Origin: Actinernus sp. WN-2022
Lineage: Eukaryota; Cnidaria; Anthozoa; Actiniaria; Actinernidae
Assembly (NCBI GenBank): GCA_030867875.1
Contig: JAOWCC010000019.1
Span: 29,904,966-29,968,965, forward strand
Reading direction: 5' to 3'
Length of the DNA: 64,000 bases
In this document: positions 11,621 through 22,781 of the stretch, one piece after another
How the letters are laid out: each line of letters begins with the position of its first letter
How positions within the stretch are numbered: the stretch's first letter is position 1
Made by a program: the position numbers and the translations under genes
Notes under the pieces: model-generated
Seen by the model: only the letters and a program-made list of their open reading frames with translations
Database searches by the model: none
Told to the model about the DNA's origin: nothing

Positions 11621-11909
11621 GCCCTTTGCAACTAACACATCACGTGGTTGTACTGGAGAGCAAAAAATATATCGACTGACTTCATTTACTTAAATGCATT
11701 GTACAAGATCGGTATTGCTATTACCAAAACCTATTTGTAAATGCTATTTTCCACCTCCAATCGATCTTTCAAAAACAGCGATTTTAAAGATAGCTTGCTC
11801 TCCAGCATCCATGCATGGCAACGTCTTTCCCATGGGGATAACAAGCTCGATTCATTGGTTAATGAAGTATTATATCAGCACGTGACTGTTAGCTGCAAAG
11901 GGCCTATTG
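11621..11909. mobile_element. Dispersed MITE family, copy B, with empty sites in paralogues
   Basis: Ends TAGGCCCTTTGCA and TGCAAAGGGCCTA are inverted. The flanking CAATTAA/TTGGTTCAGTCCAC is continuous (CAATTAATTGGTCCAGTCCAC) downstream of GPCR copy 1 at about 13494, and similarly at about 18910, so paralogous units give natural empty sites. A 2-bp AT duplication is compatible with the junctions. Confidence 0.75.
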
Positions 11910-12145
11910 GTTCAGTCCACAAATTAATGACGCTCTCATATTTTCAACACATTACTTTTATCCTTGCTTAAACTCATCAGATCTAGCCATCCAATTATTT
12001 TTGGGTGCTGTGTGTACCTCAAACTGAAATAACTGTACTGAGAAAAACATTCCCCCTTCATATCCACAAAAACGCAGAAGCCCCGAGAAACACGTTCTCG
12101 TCTCAAGCGTCGTTATAAATCAGCACCTGAAACAAATTCTGCAGA

Positions 12146-13153
12146 ATGAATTTTACAATCCTTCAAAATATAACTGTATTCCCACGATGTCTAGTCCATC
12201 TCCCGCAAACGTTTTATTTTGTACCACACGTTTATTACTCTCTTATCGCTTCGTGTGTTATGAACGCAGTCCTTTCATTGACGGCAATATTGGGGAATGG
12301 TCTTGTGCTTCTAACGATTTGGAAAACGCCATCACTCCACACTCCCTCAAACTACCTCCTCTTCAGTTTGGCTGTGGCGGATTTTGGACTTGGTTTTATT
12401 GCACAGCCATTGCTTACCGTCTCCAAAATTTCAGAAATAAGATTATCGCAGTATGGCTGGCCAATCGAGAACAAATATGGTTTCTTTATCAATGTATACT
12501 GCCCTGTTGCCGTTCTTGGTTATTTATTCGGTGTACTTTTTGCCGCATTATCAGCCTGCTGTATTACGGCAATCACAGTGGAAAGATACCTTGGTATAAG
12601 CCTACAACTAAGGTACGATCAGGTTGTGAATAAGGGCCGAATAGCGATGTCTGTATCGTTACTTTGGCTGACAGCCGCGGCACTAACTGTCTGGGCTGTC
12701 ATTTTTAAAAGGAAGCCTCAAGAGTATTTTCTACCCGTGCTGTCAGTTTGGATTTTTGGCTTGATATTTTCCATGGTTTACTGTAACATTAAGATCGCAT
12801 TGATTTTAAAGCGCCACACAGTACAAATAAATGCACAGGGTCAAGCAAACAACACTAACATTAACATCACAAAGTTTAAAAAATCAGTGATAACTATGGG
12901 ATGTGTGATAACTCTATCTCTTCTTTGCTATTTGCCATATATTATAACAATATCAATGTGGGATGCACGTATGCGTAGTGTTAAAACGAAATACGGAATT
13001 ATCCGTGCTTTGAATGTCACATTTCCACTCTGTTTCTTGAACTCAACTTTAAATCCCATCGTGTATTGTTTGCGGTTCAGCGACATTCGAGTAAATGCTC
13101 TTCTACTGTTGAGGAAATGGCTGCACTTGAACAACACTGGAAATCAAGAGTAA
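12146..13153 (+). CDS. Class A (rhodopsin-like) GPCR, copy 1
   Basis: An intact single-exon 335-residue receptor, presumably in the plasma membrane. The N-terminus has glycosylation sequons NFT and NIT. Seven hydrophobic segments lie at about residues 33-55, 65-87, 113-140, 160-180, 193-216, 244-268 and 284-306. Class hallmarks are GN in TM1, LAVAD in TM2, VERY in place of DRY followed by QLRYD at the end of TM3, LCYLPYI in TM6 and NPIVY in TM7. The ERY..LRY pattern resembles cnidarian melanocortin/adenosine-like receptors; the ligand is unknown. TATAAAT lies about 30 bp upstream of ATG. It is part of a tandem array with copies at 17597 and 19357 on the strand opposite NOL6. Confidence 0.9.
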   Translation: MNFTILQNITVFPRCLVHLPQTFYFVPHVYYSLIASCVMNAVLSLTAILGNGLVLLTIWKTPSLHTPSNYLLFSLAVADFGLGFIAQPLLTVSKISEIRLSQYGWPIENKYGFFINVYCPVAVLGYLFGVLFAALSACCITAITVERYLGISLQLRYDQVVNKGRIAMSVSLLWLTAAALTVWAVIFKRKPQEYFLPVLSVWIFGLIFSMVYCNIKIALILKRHTVQINAQGQANNTNINITKFKKSVITMGCVITLSLLCYLPYIITISMWDARMRSVKTKYGIIRALNVTFPLCFLNSTLNPIVYCLRFSDIRVNALLLLRKWLHLNNTGNQE

Positions 13154-13918
13154 CCGGATTTAATCGAGAAAACTGCGATGAGGCGTGAGTAGTACTTTCC
13201 TAATTACATTTCTAACTAACTCCAATCAGTCCGCTTACTGTGTTCTATATCATACACTTCACACCACTAATACGACTCATCTCTAGAACTACAGTTTTCT
13301 TACACGGAATAACTCGATGGATGATGCAACCCGGTGATGAGCCTATCATTGCACAAACACTGACTCAGTAAAAGAATTAACCCCATCATATCACTACTTT
13401 TGAAATCCTTTGAAATTCAAATTGATTGACGTCGCGAAAGAAATTAAGGTCGAGCTGGTACAATTTTTTTTTTTTATTCTTAAATGTTTCACGCAATTAA
13501 TTGGTCCAGTCCACAAATTAATAACGCTCTCATATTTCCTTCCCCTTATGTTTCATTTTAGAGTATGGACCCTTGCTTAAACTCTTCAGATTCTGACAGC
13601 TCCTTGTAAAAACGGGGGCTTTTGTGCTTGTAACCATCTGCTGAGAGGAGGTTCTTATAAAGGTAGGGTGAAGTTTTGATGTTCACCTTAATACTTGAAA
13701 ATTACTTTTAAAACACATATGTGGGATCAACGACGCCGGTCAATGCATTTCTTCCGAAAGAACGTGAAGATCTAGCCATTTAAAGCTTCAACTGATTCTT
13801 TTCGGGTACTGTGTGTACCTCCGACTGAAATATTGAAATAACTGGACTGAGGAAATCATTCTCCTTTCATATGCACAAGAACGCAGAAGCCACGAGAAAC
13901 ACGTCCTCGTCTCAAGAT
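13154..13918. repeat. GPCR unit spacer (also 18572-19345 and from 20365)
   Basis: About 770 bp between copy 1 and the inserted LINE matches 18572-19345 between copies 2 and 3, and its first part matches 20365-20620. Start-to-start distance from copy 2 to copy 3 is 1,760 bp; copy 1 to copy 2 is 5,451 bp, about 3.66 kb of which is inserted repeat DNA. The similarity is near-identical over long stretches, so the duplication is recent. Confidence 0.8.
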
Positions 13919-14096
13919 TCATTAATAATAATAATGTTTATTCAGGGTGCACCATTCACCGAAGTGTTTTACAAGGTGGCCCTGTAATGGCAACAATAAA
14001 ATTATATATATATTATAACTAAGTAGTATAGAATAAAATAGATAATTTCTAAGATTAATAATTTAAAATAATAAAAATATATTGATAATCTAGGAG

Positions 14097-16940
14097 CTAG
14101 TGAGCTCGACTTAATTTGAGTTTAAAAAGCAGTAATGAATTTACATTATTAAGATCGAAACCTAGGTCATTAAAATCTTTTGCAGCATGGTAAGTTAATG
14201 TCTGTTTTCCCCAATTTGTCTTGACTGAGGGTAAGTGAATCTTAGACTTATTTCTAGTATTATATTGGTGGACATTATTATTAATTACTAAGTTAAAATT
14301 AAAGTCAATAAAATTGTTCAAACATTTAAAAATAAAAATACATCGATGTGCATGACGTCGTTTACATAACTGGTTCCAATTTAAAGATTCTAGAGCTTGT
14401 GTGGCAGATGAACGTAGTGGTTGGTTTAAGATAATTTTTGCTGCTTTATTTTGCTGGACTTGGAGAGCGTTCATTAGTGTTACATTGTTCTTATCCCCCC
14501 AGATTATGTCAGCATAACCAAATAATGGAAGGATAAGAGAATTGTATAATGTTATGCGAGCATCGGTTAGGAGAAGGTGCTAGACTCTCCTTAGAAGACC
14601 TAGACGTTGGTTTATCTTGGACATGAGGTTCTCGATATGATCATTCCAAGACATGTCTTCGTTAAATGTCACACCCAGATATTTGAATGAGTTTTCACGT
14701 TCAAGAGGACATCCGTCAATGGAGATTGATATGCCATTGAATGATTTAAGACGACGACTGCTGCCAAACAATAAACATTTCGATTTAACGCAATTGAGAG
14801 TGAGTAGATTTTGACCAAGCCAGTTTGACACACATTTTAGGTCACTGTTTAGATTATTTTCAATATCGAGGGTTGATTTGGCGGAGTAATACAGAAGAGT
14901 ATCGTCAGCATATAATATCGATTTACAGTTTTTCAGGCAACGTGGTAAATCATTGACATATACAAGGAAAAGTAAAGGACCCAGGATACTTCTCTGAGGC
15001 ACCCCAATTGTGATATCCCTGGGGCTGGAGAGACAGTTTCCGATTGATGTCACTTGTACGCGGTTTGATAGGTAGCAATTAAACCAAGCAATAGCTTCAC
15101 TATCCAAGCCAAAATCTTTTAATTTGTTTAGTAGTAGTTGATGGTCGACTGTGTCGAAAGCCTTGCTCAGGTCTAGAAAGCAGCTCCAGTGATATATCCA
15201 TTGTCAAGTTTATCTAGGATGTTTTCAGTTAAGTGTGCGAGAGCAACACCCGTTGAAAGATTAGGTCGGAAACCAAACTGTTCAGGTGCAAGAAGTTTAT
15301 GTTCCTGTATGTAGTCATACAGCTGTTGATGTACCGCCTTTTCGATGATCTTGGTTATGGTAGGTAAAATGGTGATTGGTCTGTAATTGTTTGCACTTGA
15401 ACGATCACCAGATTTAAATATAGGTACTACTTTGCCTTTCTTCCAGACAGATGGAAAAGTTGAGGTTTGCAGAGACTTGTTGAAAATGAAGGTTAGACAT
15501 GGAGTAATGATATCGGCAGAATCTTTAAGTAGGCGAGCGCTGATCCGGCCGAGGCCAATTGCTTTATTAGTTTTCAGTGTTCGCAGCTGTTTGTAAACAA
15601 AGGCTTCTTTAATGATTTTAAATCTGAAAACAGTAGAGCATGTCGATGTAGAGGGTATTTGAGAGGCCAATGAGTTGATTTTTTCCTTAATAGTGTTCGC
15701 AAGTTTAGTTCCAATCGATGTGAAGTAATCATTAAGGATACGTGCAATTGATTTAGGATTACTGTGAAGAATATCATCAGATAAGATGCATGGCGGCGTA
15801 TTACAGGATTTATTGTCACGCGAAGTTATTTCGTTTAGGGTTTTCCAGAGCCCCGTATAGTATTTCCTCTATTACTGTTTATAACACCCTGGTAGTAATT
15901 TGATTTAGCTTTCTTAACCGCTTTGTTGACTTCGCATCTAAGCTTTCTATAACCAGACCAATGGATAGGAGATTTGGATTTGAGAGCTCTTTTGTGGAAG
16001 TAATCTCGTTCTCGCATTAACTTGGATAGTTTCGATGTCATCCAGGGAATCTTGATGCCTTTAACTCTTTGCTTTTTAATTGGAGCATGTTGGTCGGCTA
16101 TTCTAGTGTAGAGCGAACTCCAGATAGTAACGGCATCGTTTGCATTATTAGAATTAAATACAGGTGACCAGTCAATGTTTGTTAAATCGTTTTGAAAGAT
16201 TTGTTTGTCGTAATGCTTGTAGGAGCGATACTCAATGACGCGTGGACATGCCTTTGGTACACCTGCTTTGATGACACAATATACCAGAGAATGGTCACTT
16301 AATGACAGCGGTATTACTCCGTTCTCAACAATACGGTGCTTGTTGTTAACAAAAATAAGGTCAATAGTTGATTGGCATCCCATTGTTATTCTTGTGGGAC
16401 TTGAAATAAGCTGTTCTAGATTATGTAGATTTGCAAGCCTTTTCAAGTTTGATTTTGACGATTTTGAAGCAGAGTTTTTGTAATGTAATCAATATTGAAG
16501 TCTCCAAGTAAAATCAGTTCAATATCATCCGTTAGGTTTGAAAAGACGGCATCCAATTCTTCGATAAATTTTGTTACTGGGAGATTAGGTGCTCTGTAGA
16601 GAGTACAAACCAACAGTTTTTTTGTTTTGGGTCTCGTCACTTCTATTATGCAACTTTCGATGGTGGTGTTTGCCAGAAGATCTGAGCGAACTCGAAAGGG
16701 AATGCCATCACGTATACATATCGCCGTACCACCACCATGTTTTCGGCCCATTCGATCTTTTCTGGCAAGATTGTAGCCAGGGACATATAATTCTTGGTCA
16801 GTAATCGAGGAATTTAGCCACGTCTCGGAAATAGTGAATATATCAAAGGGCTGATCTTTCAATAGGAGTCGAAGGGAATCCATCTTGGGTAATAGACTTC
16901 TTATATTAAGATGGCTGATCTTTAGGCCACGAGCTTTAGG
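14097..16940 (-). pseudogene. Degenerate CR1/L2-like LINE (endonuclease + reverse transcriptase)
   Basis: From about 16940, HLNIRSLLPKMDSLRLLL starts an APE-type endonuclease with SETWLNSSI, GYNLARKDR, GGGTAI and LLGDFNIDY, ending near 15835. The reverse transcriptase follows: WKKGKVVPIFKSGD, NNYRPITILP, PEQFGFRPN, KAFDTVDH, GVPQRSILGPLLFLVYVND, the catalytic YADDTLLYY, and FKYLGV. Frameshifts lie near 16446, 15866 and 15175, and an in-frame TAG at 14580-14582. The 3' end carries an (ATT)n tail near 13921, typical of CR1/L2-class elements. No ORF1 or gag is present, so the copy is 5'-truncated and inactive. Confidence 0.85.
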
Positions 16941-16952
16941 CCACGAGCTTTA

Positions 16953-17576
16953 GGCAATCAATCAATCAATCAATCTTTATTTACCATATATATAATACAT
17001 GTATATATGTTTACACGCAAAATAAAATAAAATGGAATATATAATACAGTATTATTATTTGATTATTTGCTTGTTTGTTTGTATCTTTTGAATATATCGA
17101 TTTGTAGATCTAAGTGCAATATGTTATATTATCTTTAATTTAAGTATGTATATATGGAAGGTGTTCAGTGAAAAAACTCCAAGGAGCTTGTACAGGCACT
17201 GACACCCATGGGCGGCAGCAATGGCTGGGACGTATTCACAGCAGGGCCAGGATTTATAGACACATCGTTAGATAGGATGATAAGCGACATTGAGATGGAG
17301 CGTTAAAAAGCAGACGGCAACCAAGAAGAAGACAGGTACATGACGAAATCGGTTTGGACGATGTTGGCTTTGAGGCTCGTGTTCGGTGAGAATCCGCTTT
17401 GAAGCCACATTTTCTTCGCATACATACAAATGAACGGCATTACAATTATCCAACATACTTGGTACGTCCTTGTGTCCAGATATATTTGATATGCACAAGT
17501 ACAGGTAGAAGATAAGACAGAGATTACTGGACGATAGAAAACCATGACCGACCGCCATTATTCCACGATATTAGCA
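16953..17576. repeat. Tail of a second retroelement plus unclassified repeat
   Basis: TAAATAAAGATTGATTGATTG on the minus strand is a LINE-type 3' microsatellite tail abutting the 5' end of the LINE. The CCTAAAGCTCGTGG motif is duplicated at the joint. The remaining sequence up to 17576 is repeat-like with no recognised domain. Confidence 0.45.
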
Positions 17577-17596
17577 TCTCAAACAAATTCTGCAGA

Positions 17597-18571
17597 ATGA
17601 ATTTTACAATCCTTCAAAATATAACTGTATTCCCAAGATGTATAGTCCATCACACGTATGCTTTTAATTACGTACCACACGTTTATTACTCTCTTATCGC
17701 TTCGTGTGTTATGAACGCAGTCCTTTCATTGACGGCAATATTGGGGAATGGTCTTGTGCTTCTAATGATCTGGAAAACGTCATCACTCCACACTCCCTCA
17801 AACTACCTCCTCTTCAGTTTGGCTGCGGCGGATTTTGGAGGTGGTTTTATTGCACAGTCATTGCTTACCGTCTCCAAAATTTCAGAAATAGGATTATCTC
17901 AGTATGGCTGGCCAACCGAGAATAAATATGGTTTCTTTATCAATGTATACTGCCCTGCTGCCTTTTTTGGTTATTTATTCGGTGTACTTTTTGCCGCCGG
18001 CATTATCAGCCTGCTGTATTACGGCAATCACAGTGGAAGAATACCTTGCTATAAGCCTACATCTAAGGTACGATCAGGTTGTGACTAAGGGCCGAATAGC
18101 GATGTCTGTATCGTAACTTTGACTGACAGCCGCGGCACTAACTGTCTGGGATGTCATTTTTCAAAGGAAGCCTCAAGAGTATTTTCTACCCGTGCTGTCA
18201 ATTTGGATTTTTGGTTTGATATTTTCCGTGGTTTACTGTAACATTAAGATCGCATTGATATTAAGGCGCCAAACAGTACAAATAAATGCACTTGGTCAAG
18301 CAAACAACATTAACACCACAAAGTTTAGAAAATCAGTGATAACTATGGCCTTGATGTGTGATAACTATTTCTTCTTTGCTTTTTGCCATATATTATAATA
18401 ATATTAATATGGGATGCACGTATGCGTAGCGTTAAAACGATATACGGAATTATCCGTGCTTTGAATGTCACATTTCCACTCGGTTTCTTGAACTCAACTT
18501 TAAATCCCATCGTAGATTGTTTGCGGTTCAGCGATATTCTGCACTTTAACAACACTGGAAATCAAGAGTAA
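17597..18571 (+). pseudogene. Class A GPCR, copy 2 (dead)
   Basis: More than 90% similar by eye to copies 1 and 3 but not translatable. A 4-bp insertion near 17998 (GCCGCCGGCATT) shifts frame before the ERY motif. Further on there are in-frame stops TAA and TGA near 18113-18122, a small insertion/deletion pair near 18350-18372, NPIVY changed to NPIVD, and a deletion of about 36 bp removing the C-terminal segment near 18540. Its leader is replaced by repeat DNA from the insertion that ends at 17576, which fits loss of expression before decay. Confidence 0.88.
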
Positions 18572-19356
18572 CCGGATTTAATCGAGAAAACTTCGATGAG
18601 GCGTGAGTAGTACTTTCCTAATTGCATTTCTAACTAACTCCAATCAGTCCGCTTACTGTGTTCTATATCATACGCTTCACACCACTAATACGACCCATCT
18701 CTAGAACTACAGTTTTCTTTCACGGAATAACTCGATGGATGATGCAACCCGGTGATGAGCCTATCATTGCACAAACACTGACTCGGTAAAAGAATTAAGA
18801 CCACCATAGCACTACTTTTGAAATCCTTTGAAATTCAAATTGATTGACGCCGCGAAATAAATTAAGGTCGAGCCGGTACAATAAAAATGTTATTCTTAAA
18901 TGTTTCACGCAATTAACTGGTCCAGTCCACAAATTAATGACGCTTTCATATTTCGCACTCATTACTTTTCATTTGAGGGAATGGACCGGACATCTTCTGA
19001 CAGGTTCTGACAGCTCGTCGTAAAAACGGGGGCTCTTATGCTTGTAACCATCTGCTGAGAGGAGGTTCTTATAAAGGCAGGGTGAAGTTGATGTTCACCT
19101 TAATACTTGGAAATTACTTTTAAAACACATATGTGGCGTCAACGATGGTCACGGCATTTCTTTCCGAAAGAACGTGAAGATATAGCCAGTTAAAGATTCA
19201 ATTCTTTTCGGTACTGTGTGTACCTCAGACTTAAATATTGAAATAACTGTACTGAAGAATTCTCCCTTCGTATCCACAAAGAACGCAGAAGCCCCAAGAA
19301 ACACGTTCTCGTCTCAAGCGTCATTATAAAACAGCACCTGAAACAAATTTTGCAGA

Positions 19357-20364
19357 ATGAATTTTACAATCCTTCAAAATATATATGTATTCCGAAGATG
19401 TCTAGTCCATATCCCGTATAGTTTTCATTATGTACCACACGTTTATTACTCTCTTATCGCTTCGTGTGTTATGAACGGAGTCCTTTCATTGACGGCAATA
19501 TTGGGGAATGGTCTTGTGCTTCTAACGATCTGGAAAACGCCATCACTCCACACTCCCTCAAACTACCTCCTCTTCAGTTTGGCTGCCGCGGATTTTGGAG
19601 TTGGTTTTATTGCACAGCCATTGCTTATCGTCTACAAAATATCAGAAATAGGATTATCGACGTATGGCTGGCCAATCGAGAACAAATATGATTTCTTTAA
19701 TAATGTATTCTGCCCTATTGCCGTTCTTGGTTATTTATTCGGTGTACTTTTTGCCGCATTATCAGCCTGCTGTATTACGGCAATCACAGTGGAAAGATAC
19801 CTTGCTATAAGCCTACATCTAAGATACGATCAGGTTGTGACTAAGCGCCGAATAGCGATCTCTGTATCGTTACTTTGGCTGACTGCCGCGGCACTAACTG
19901 TCTGGGCTGTCATTTTTGAAAGGAAGCCTCAAGAGTATTTTCTACCCGTAATGTCAGTTTGGATTTTTTGTTTGATATTTTCTGTGGTTTACTGTAACAT
20001 TAAGATCGCATTGATTTTATGGCGCCACACAGTACAAATAAATGCACAGGTTCAAGCAAACAACACCAACATTAACATCACAAAGTTTAGAAAATCAGTG
20101 ATAACTATGGGATGTGTGATAACTCTCTGTCTTCTTTGCTTTTTGCCATATATTATAACAATATCAATATGGGATTCACCTGTGCGTAATGTTAAAACGA
20201 AATACGGAATGATCTGTGCTTTGAATGTTACATTTCCACTCAGTTTCTTGAACTCAACTTTAAATCCCATCGTGTATTGTTTGCGGTTCAGCGACATGCG
20301 AGGAAATGCTATTCTACTGTTGAGGAAATGGCTGCACTTGAACAACACTGGAAATCAAGAGTAA
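19357..20364 (+). CDS. Class A (rhodopsin-like) GPCR, copy 3
   Basis: An intact single-exon 335-residue receptor, the same length as copy 1 and about 90% identical by eye. It keeps GN (TM1), LAAAD (TM2), VERYLAISLHLRYD (TM3/loop 2), LCFLPYI (TM6) and NPIVY (TM7). The NIT sequon of copy 1 is NIY here, so one glycosylation site is lost. TATAAAA sits about 30 bp upstream of ATG, as in copy 1. The differences cluster in the N-terminus and extracellular loops, compatible with divergence in ligand contact. Confidence 0.9.
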   Translation: MNFTILQNIYVFRRCLVHIPYSFHYVPHVYYSLIASCVMNGVLSLTAILGNGLVLLTIWKTPSLHTPSNYLLFSLAAADFGVGFIAQPLLIVYKISEIGLSTYGWPIENKYDFFNNVFCPIAVLGYLFGVLFAALSACCITAITVERYLAISLHLRYDQVVTKRRIAISVSLLWLTAAALTVWAVIFERKPQEYFLPVMSVWIFCLIFSVVYCNIKIALILWRHTVQINAQVQANNTNINITKFRKSVITMGCVITLCLLCFLPYIITISIWDSPVRNVKTKYGMICALNVTFPLSFLNSTLNPIVYCLRFSDMRGNAILLLRKWLHLNNTGNQE

Positions 20365-20639
20365 CCGGATTTCATCGAGAAAACTTCGATGAGGCGTGAG
20401 TAGTACTTTTCTAGTTACATTTCTAACTAACTCCAATCAGTCCGCTTACTGTGTTCTATATCATACGCTTCACACCACTAATACGACTCATCTCTAGAAC
20501 TACAGTTTTCTTACACGGAATAACTCGATGGATGATGCAACCCGGTGATGAGCCTATTGCACAAACACTGACTCGATAAAAGAATTAACGCCATCATATC
20601 ACTGCTCTGTAAATCTTTTGAAATTCAAACTGTCATTTA

Positions 20640-21674
20640 TAGCAGAAAACCATGCGTTTTAGTTCCTAATTAATTACTGGGTTCAGAGCCAGTAGCCCCA
20701 AACCAGTTGTTGTGTATTTAATATATATATATCTATAAATCGGATTTTTATATAAATTTATATATTATTTATCTTCATTATACATTACGGATTTTGTAAA
20801 TATTACTTGTATGTATTTATCGTATCGTATATCGTAACTTCCACTCTTACTGAGATCTTCACATAAGCTTGTTAATATATCGGTTTTCAATTCTTGTAAT
20901 TGCTAAGCCGGTATATAATTTTAATACACCATTTATTCATTCATTCAGTCAGTCAGTCACTTATTCATTTATTTATTTATTTACGACGGATAATGAATTA
21001 AGGTCGAGCCGGTACAATAAAAATACGTTATTCATAAATGTTTCACGCACTTTATTGCTGCGAGCGATAGCGAGTAGCAAGACTAATCTCGACATTTCCT
21101 CCTGGGTAGCCTGTGGTGATCGCTAGATGCTGGGTCATTTTGAGATTCGATGAAGGATTTCCGAACGTTTTAGCCTCGTTATCATGCCATATCATGTCTG
21201 AACATGCGTGCGCATGATTTCTCATGAAGTCGCTTACATAAAATCATGTTGGCTCAAGCACATGGTTATACGTTGGTGCAAGGTTCTAGAGAGGGAGTCT
21301 AAGAGAATTTTTGCAGTATCTATCCTTAAAAAAACGAAATGTTACTAAAAGAAGTTATTGGAACATTTTTCAAAGGATTATAAAACTGCTGAGTTCATGT
21401 GGTGCCAAAATAGTGCAGGATTTCCAAGGTAAATCTACGCCGGAGTCAAACTGTTTCAACTGAACTGAGCACAGAACAAGACAGTAGCTTGAATTACAAA
21501 CGAAACCCAGCAGTTTACAGTAATGGTATGAACAATGAACGGAGTGCACACCAAGACTTTCAAAACGAACAAACCGAATGAGCGGCCATCGTGCCAAGCT
21601 AGCGGCCGAACGCCGTCGCAAACAAAAATATTAAGTGTTTAATTTTGTTTATCTCGTTTCCGCTACTGATTGGC
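20640..21674. other. Intronic spacer with remnants of the GPCR flank
   Basis: No gene. 20990-21050 repeats a piece of the GPCR 3' flank (ATTAAGGTCGAGCCGGTACAA) after an unrelated AT-rich insert at about 20640-20990, so the flank of copy 3 has itself been split by an insertion. Confidence 0.5.
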
Positions 21675-21679
21675 AATAT

Positions 21680-22385
21680 AGTCAGGGAGCATATGTAACT
21701 ATTTAAACTTCCGTGGGATTTTTTTGAATATTTGATGCCACCTATCTAGAAGTGTTAAGGGGACCCTAAAGAACACAAAAAAAGTTGTCGGCAATTTTGC
21801 GACTTGCACCGACAGATTTTATGGCGGGTTTAAGTGAGGCATATATTTTCTAGCATGGAAACGAGGCTGGGTCACCAAAAGCCCTATAACTAACGTTATT
21901 ATCAACGTATTGATGCCAAAATTGCTCATAGTTGATATTTCAATGTATTTGACATGACTAAGGACATTACATTAATTAAGCTGGTCACGTGACAATCTAC
22001 GCATGGAAACGAGGCTGTACTAAAAACACCTAATAACTATCGTTAATGACAACGGATCGTTACGAAAATTGACCGTAGTTGGTATTTAATGAGTGTATCC
22101 CACATGACAAAAGACATTCACTTAGTTAAGGGGGTCACGTGATCAAGACCACATGGAAACGAGGCTGTACTATAACATGCCTTTAGCCATCGCTTAACTA
22201 AAAAAAACTGCCTACCGATATTTCTCATATGATACCAAGACTCCATAGACTTTTGCTCGTACTTGTATCTAAGTTTATCTGACATGTTTAAGAGTATTAG
22301 AGTAAGAATGATGGCCACGTGAGCATCTAGCATGGAAACGAGGCTGGTACATAACATGCCTCCTAAGCATCCCTAATATCTACAA
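21680..22385 (+). repeat. Left terminal inverted repeat of the 7.2-kb transposon
   Basis: Inverted copy of 28165-28860. Within it a roughly 150-bp subunit recurs about four times (near 21855, 22001, 22150 and 22330), each with CATGGAAACGAGGCTG, and several with CACGTGA and a C/ATGAC..GACATT block. Such regular subterminal repeats are typical transposase-binding arrays. A degenerate fifth copy at about 22508 lies outside the repeat. Confidence 0.85.
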
Positions 22386-22781
22386 GCTGTCGCTAAGTCA
22401 GCATCAAATTGTTACTAAAATAATTTATAATTGATGTTGATTTAGATATTGATTTGATGTAGTAGCCAGGGGCTACTGTAGTAATGCAAGCTGATCACAT
22501 GCTATAACTGCATGCTTTGAAACGAGTCCAATCAAAAACCTCGTAACTATTTTTGATGCTAAAAACCTTGTTTTGAAACTCTTTTAGTTTATCTTACAAA
22601 TTCTAGGGTTTCTTACGCTCATTTGCCTTGATATTCAATACCAATGCATTTCATTCCACAAATAGTAAAAATGAGACCTTTCGGTATGATTGGTCAGCGG
22701 ACTTTATCATCGAGTTAAGGCCAAGTGTCCGCCATCTTGGATTGGCAGTCCATGTAGCGTGGCAAGCGTTTTAGATCTCTT

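Larger units (their letters stand above)
13921..17576. mobile_element. Composite insertion splitting the GPCR array
   Basis: The upstream region that precedes copies 1 and 3 (..GTCTCAAGCGTCRTTATAAA..) is broken here: copy 1's downstream flank stops at GTCTCAAG (about 13918) and the receptor leader resumes at CTCAAACAAATTCTGCAG (17577). The insert holds a minus-strand LINE, the (ATTG)n tail of a second element at about 16953-16972, and about 600 bp of other repeat. Copy 2 therefore lost its TATAAA-containing leader. Confidence 0.75.
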
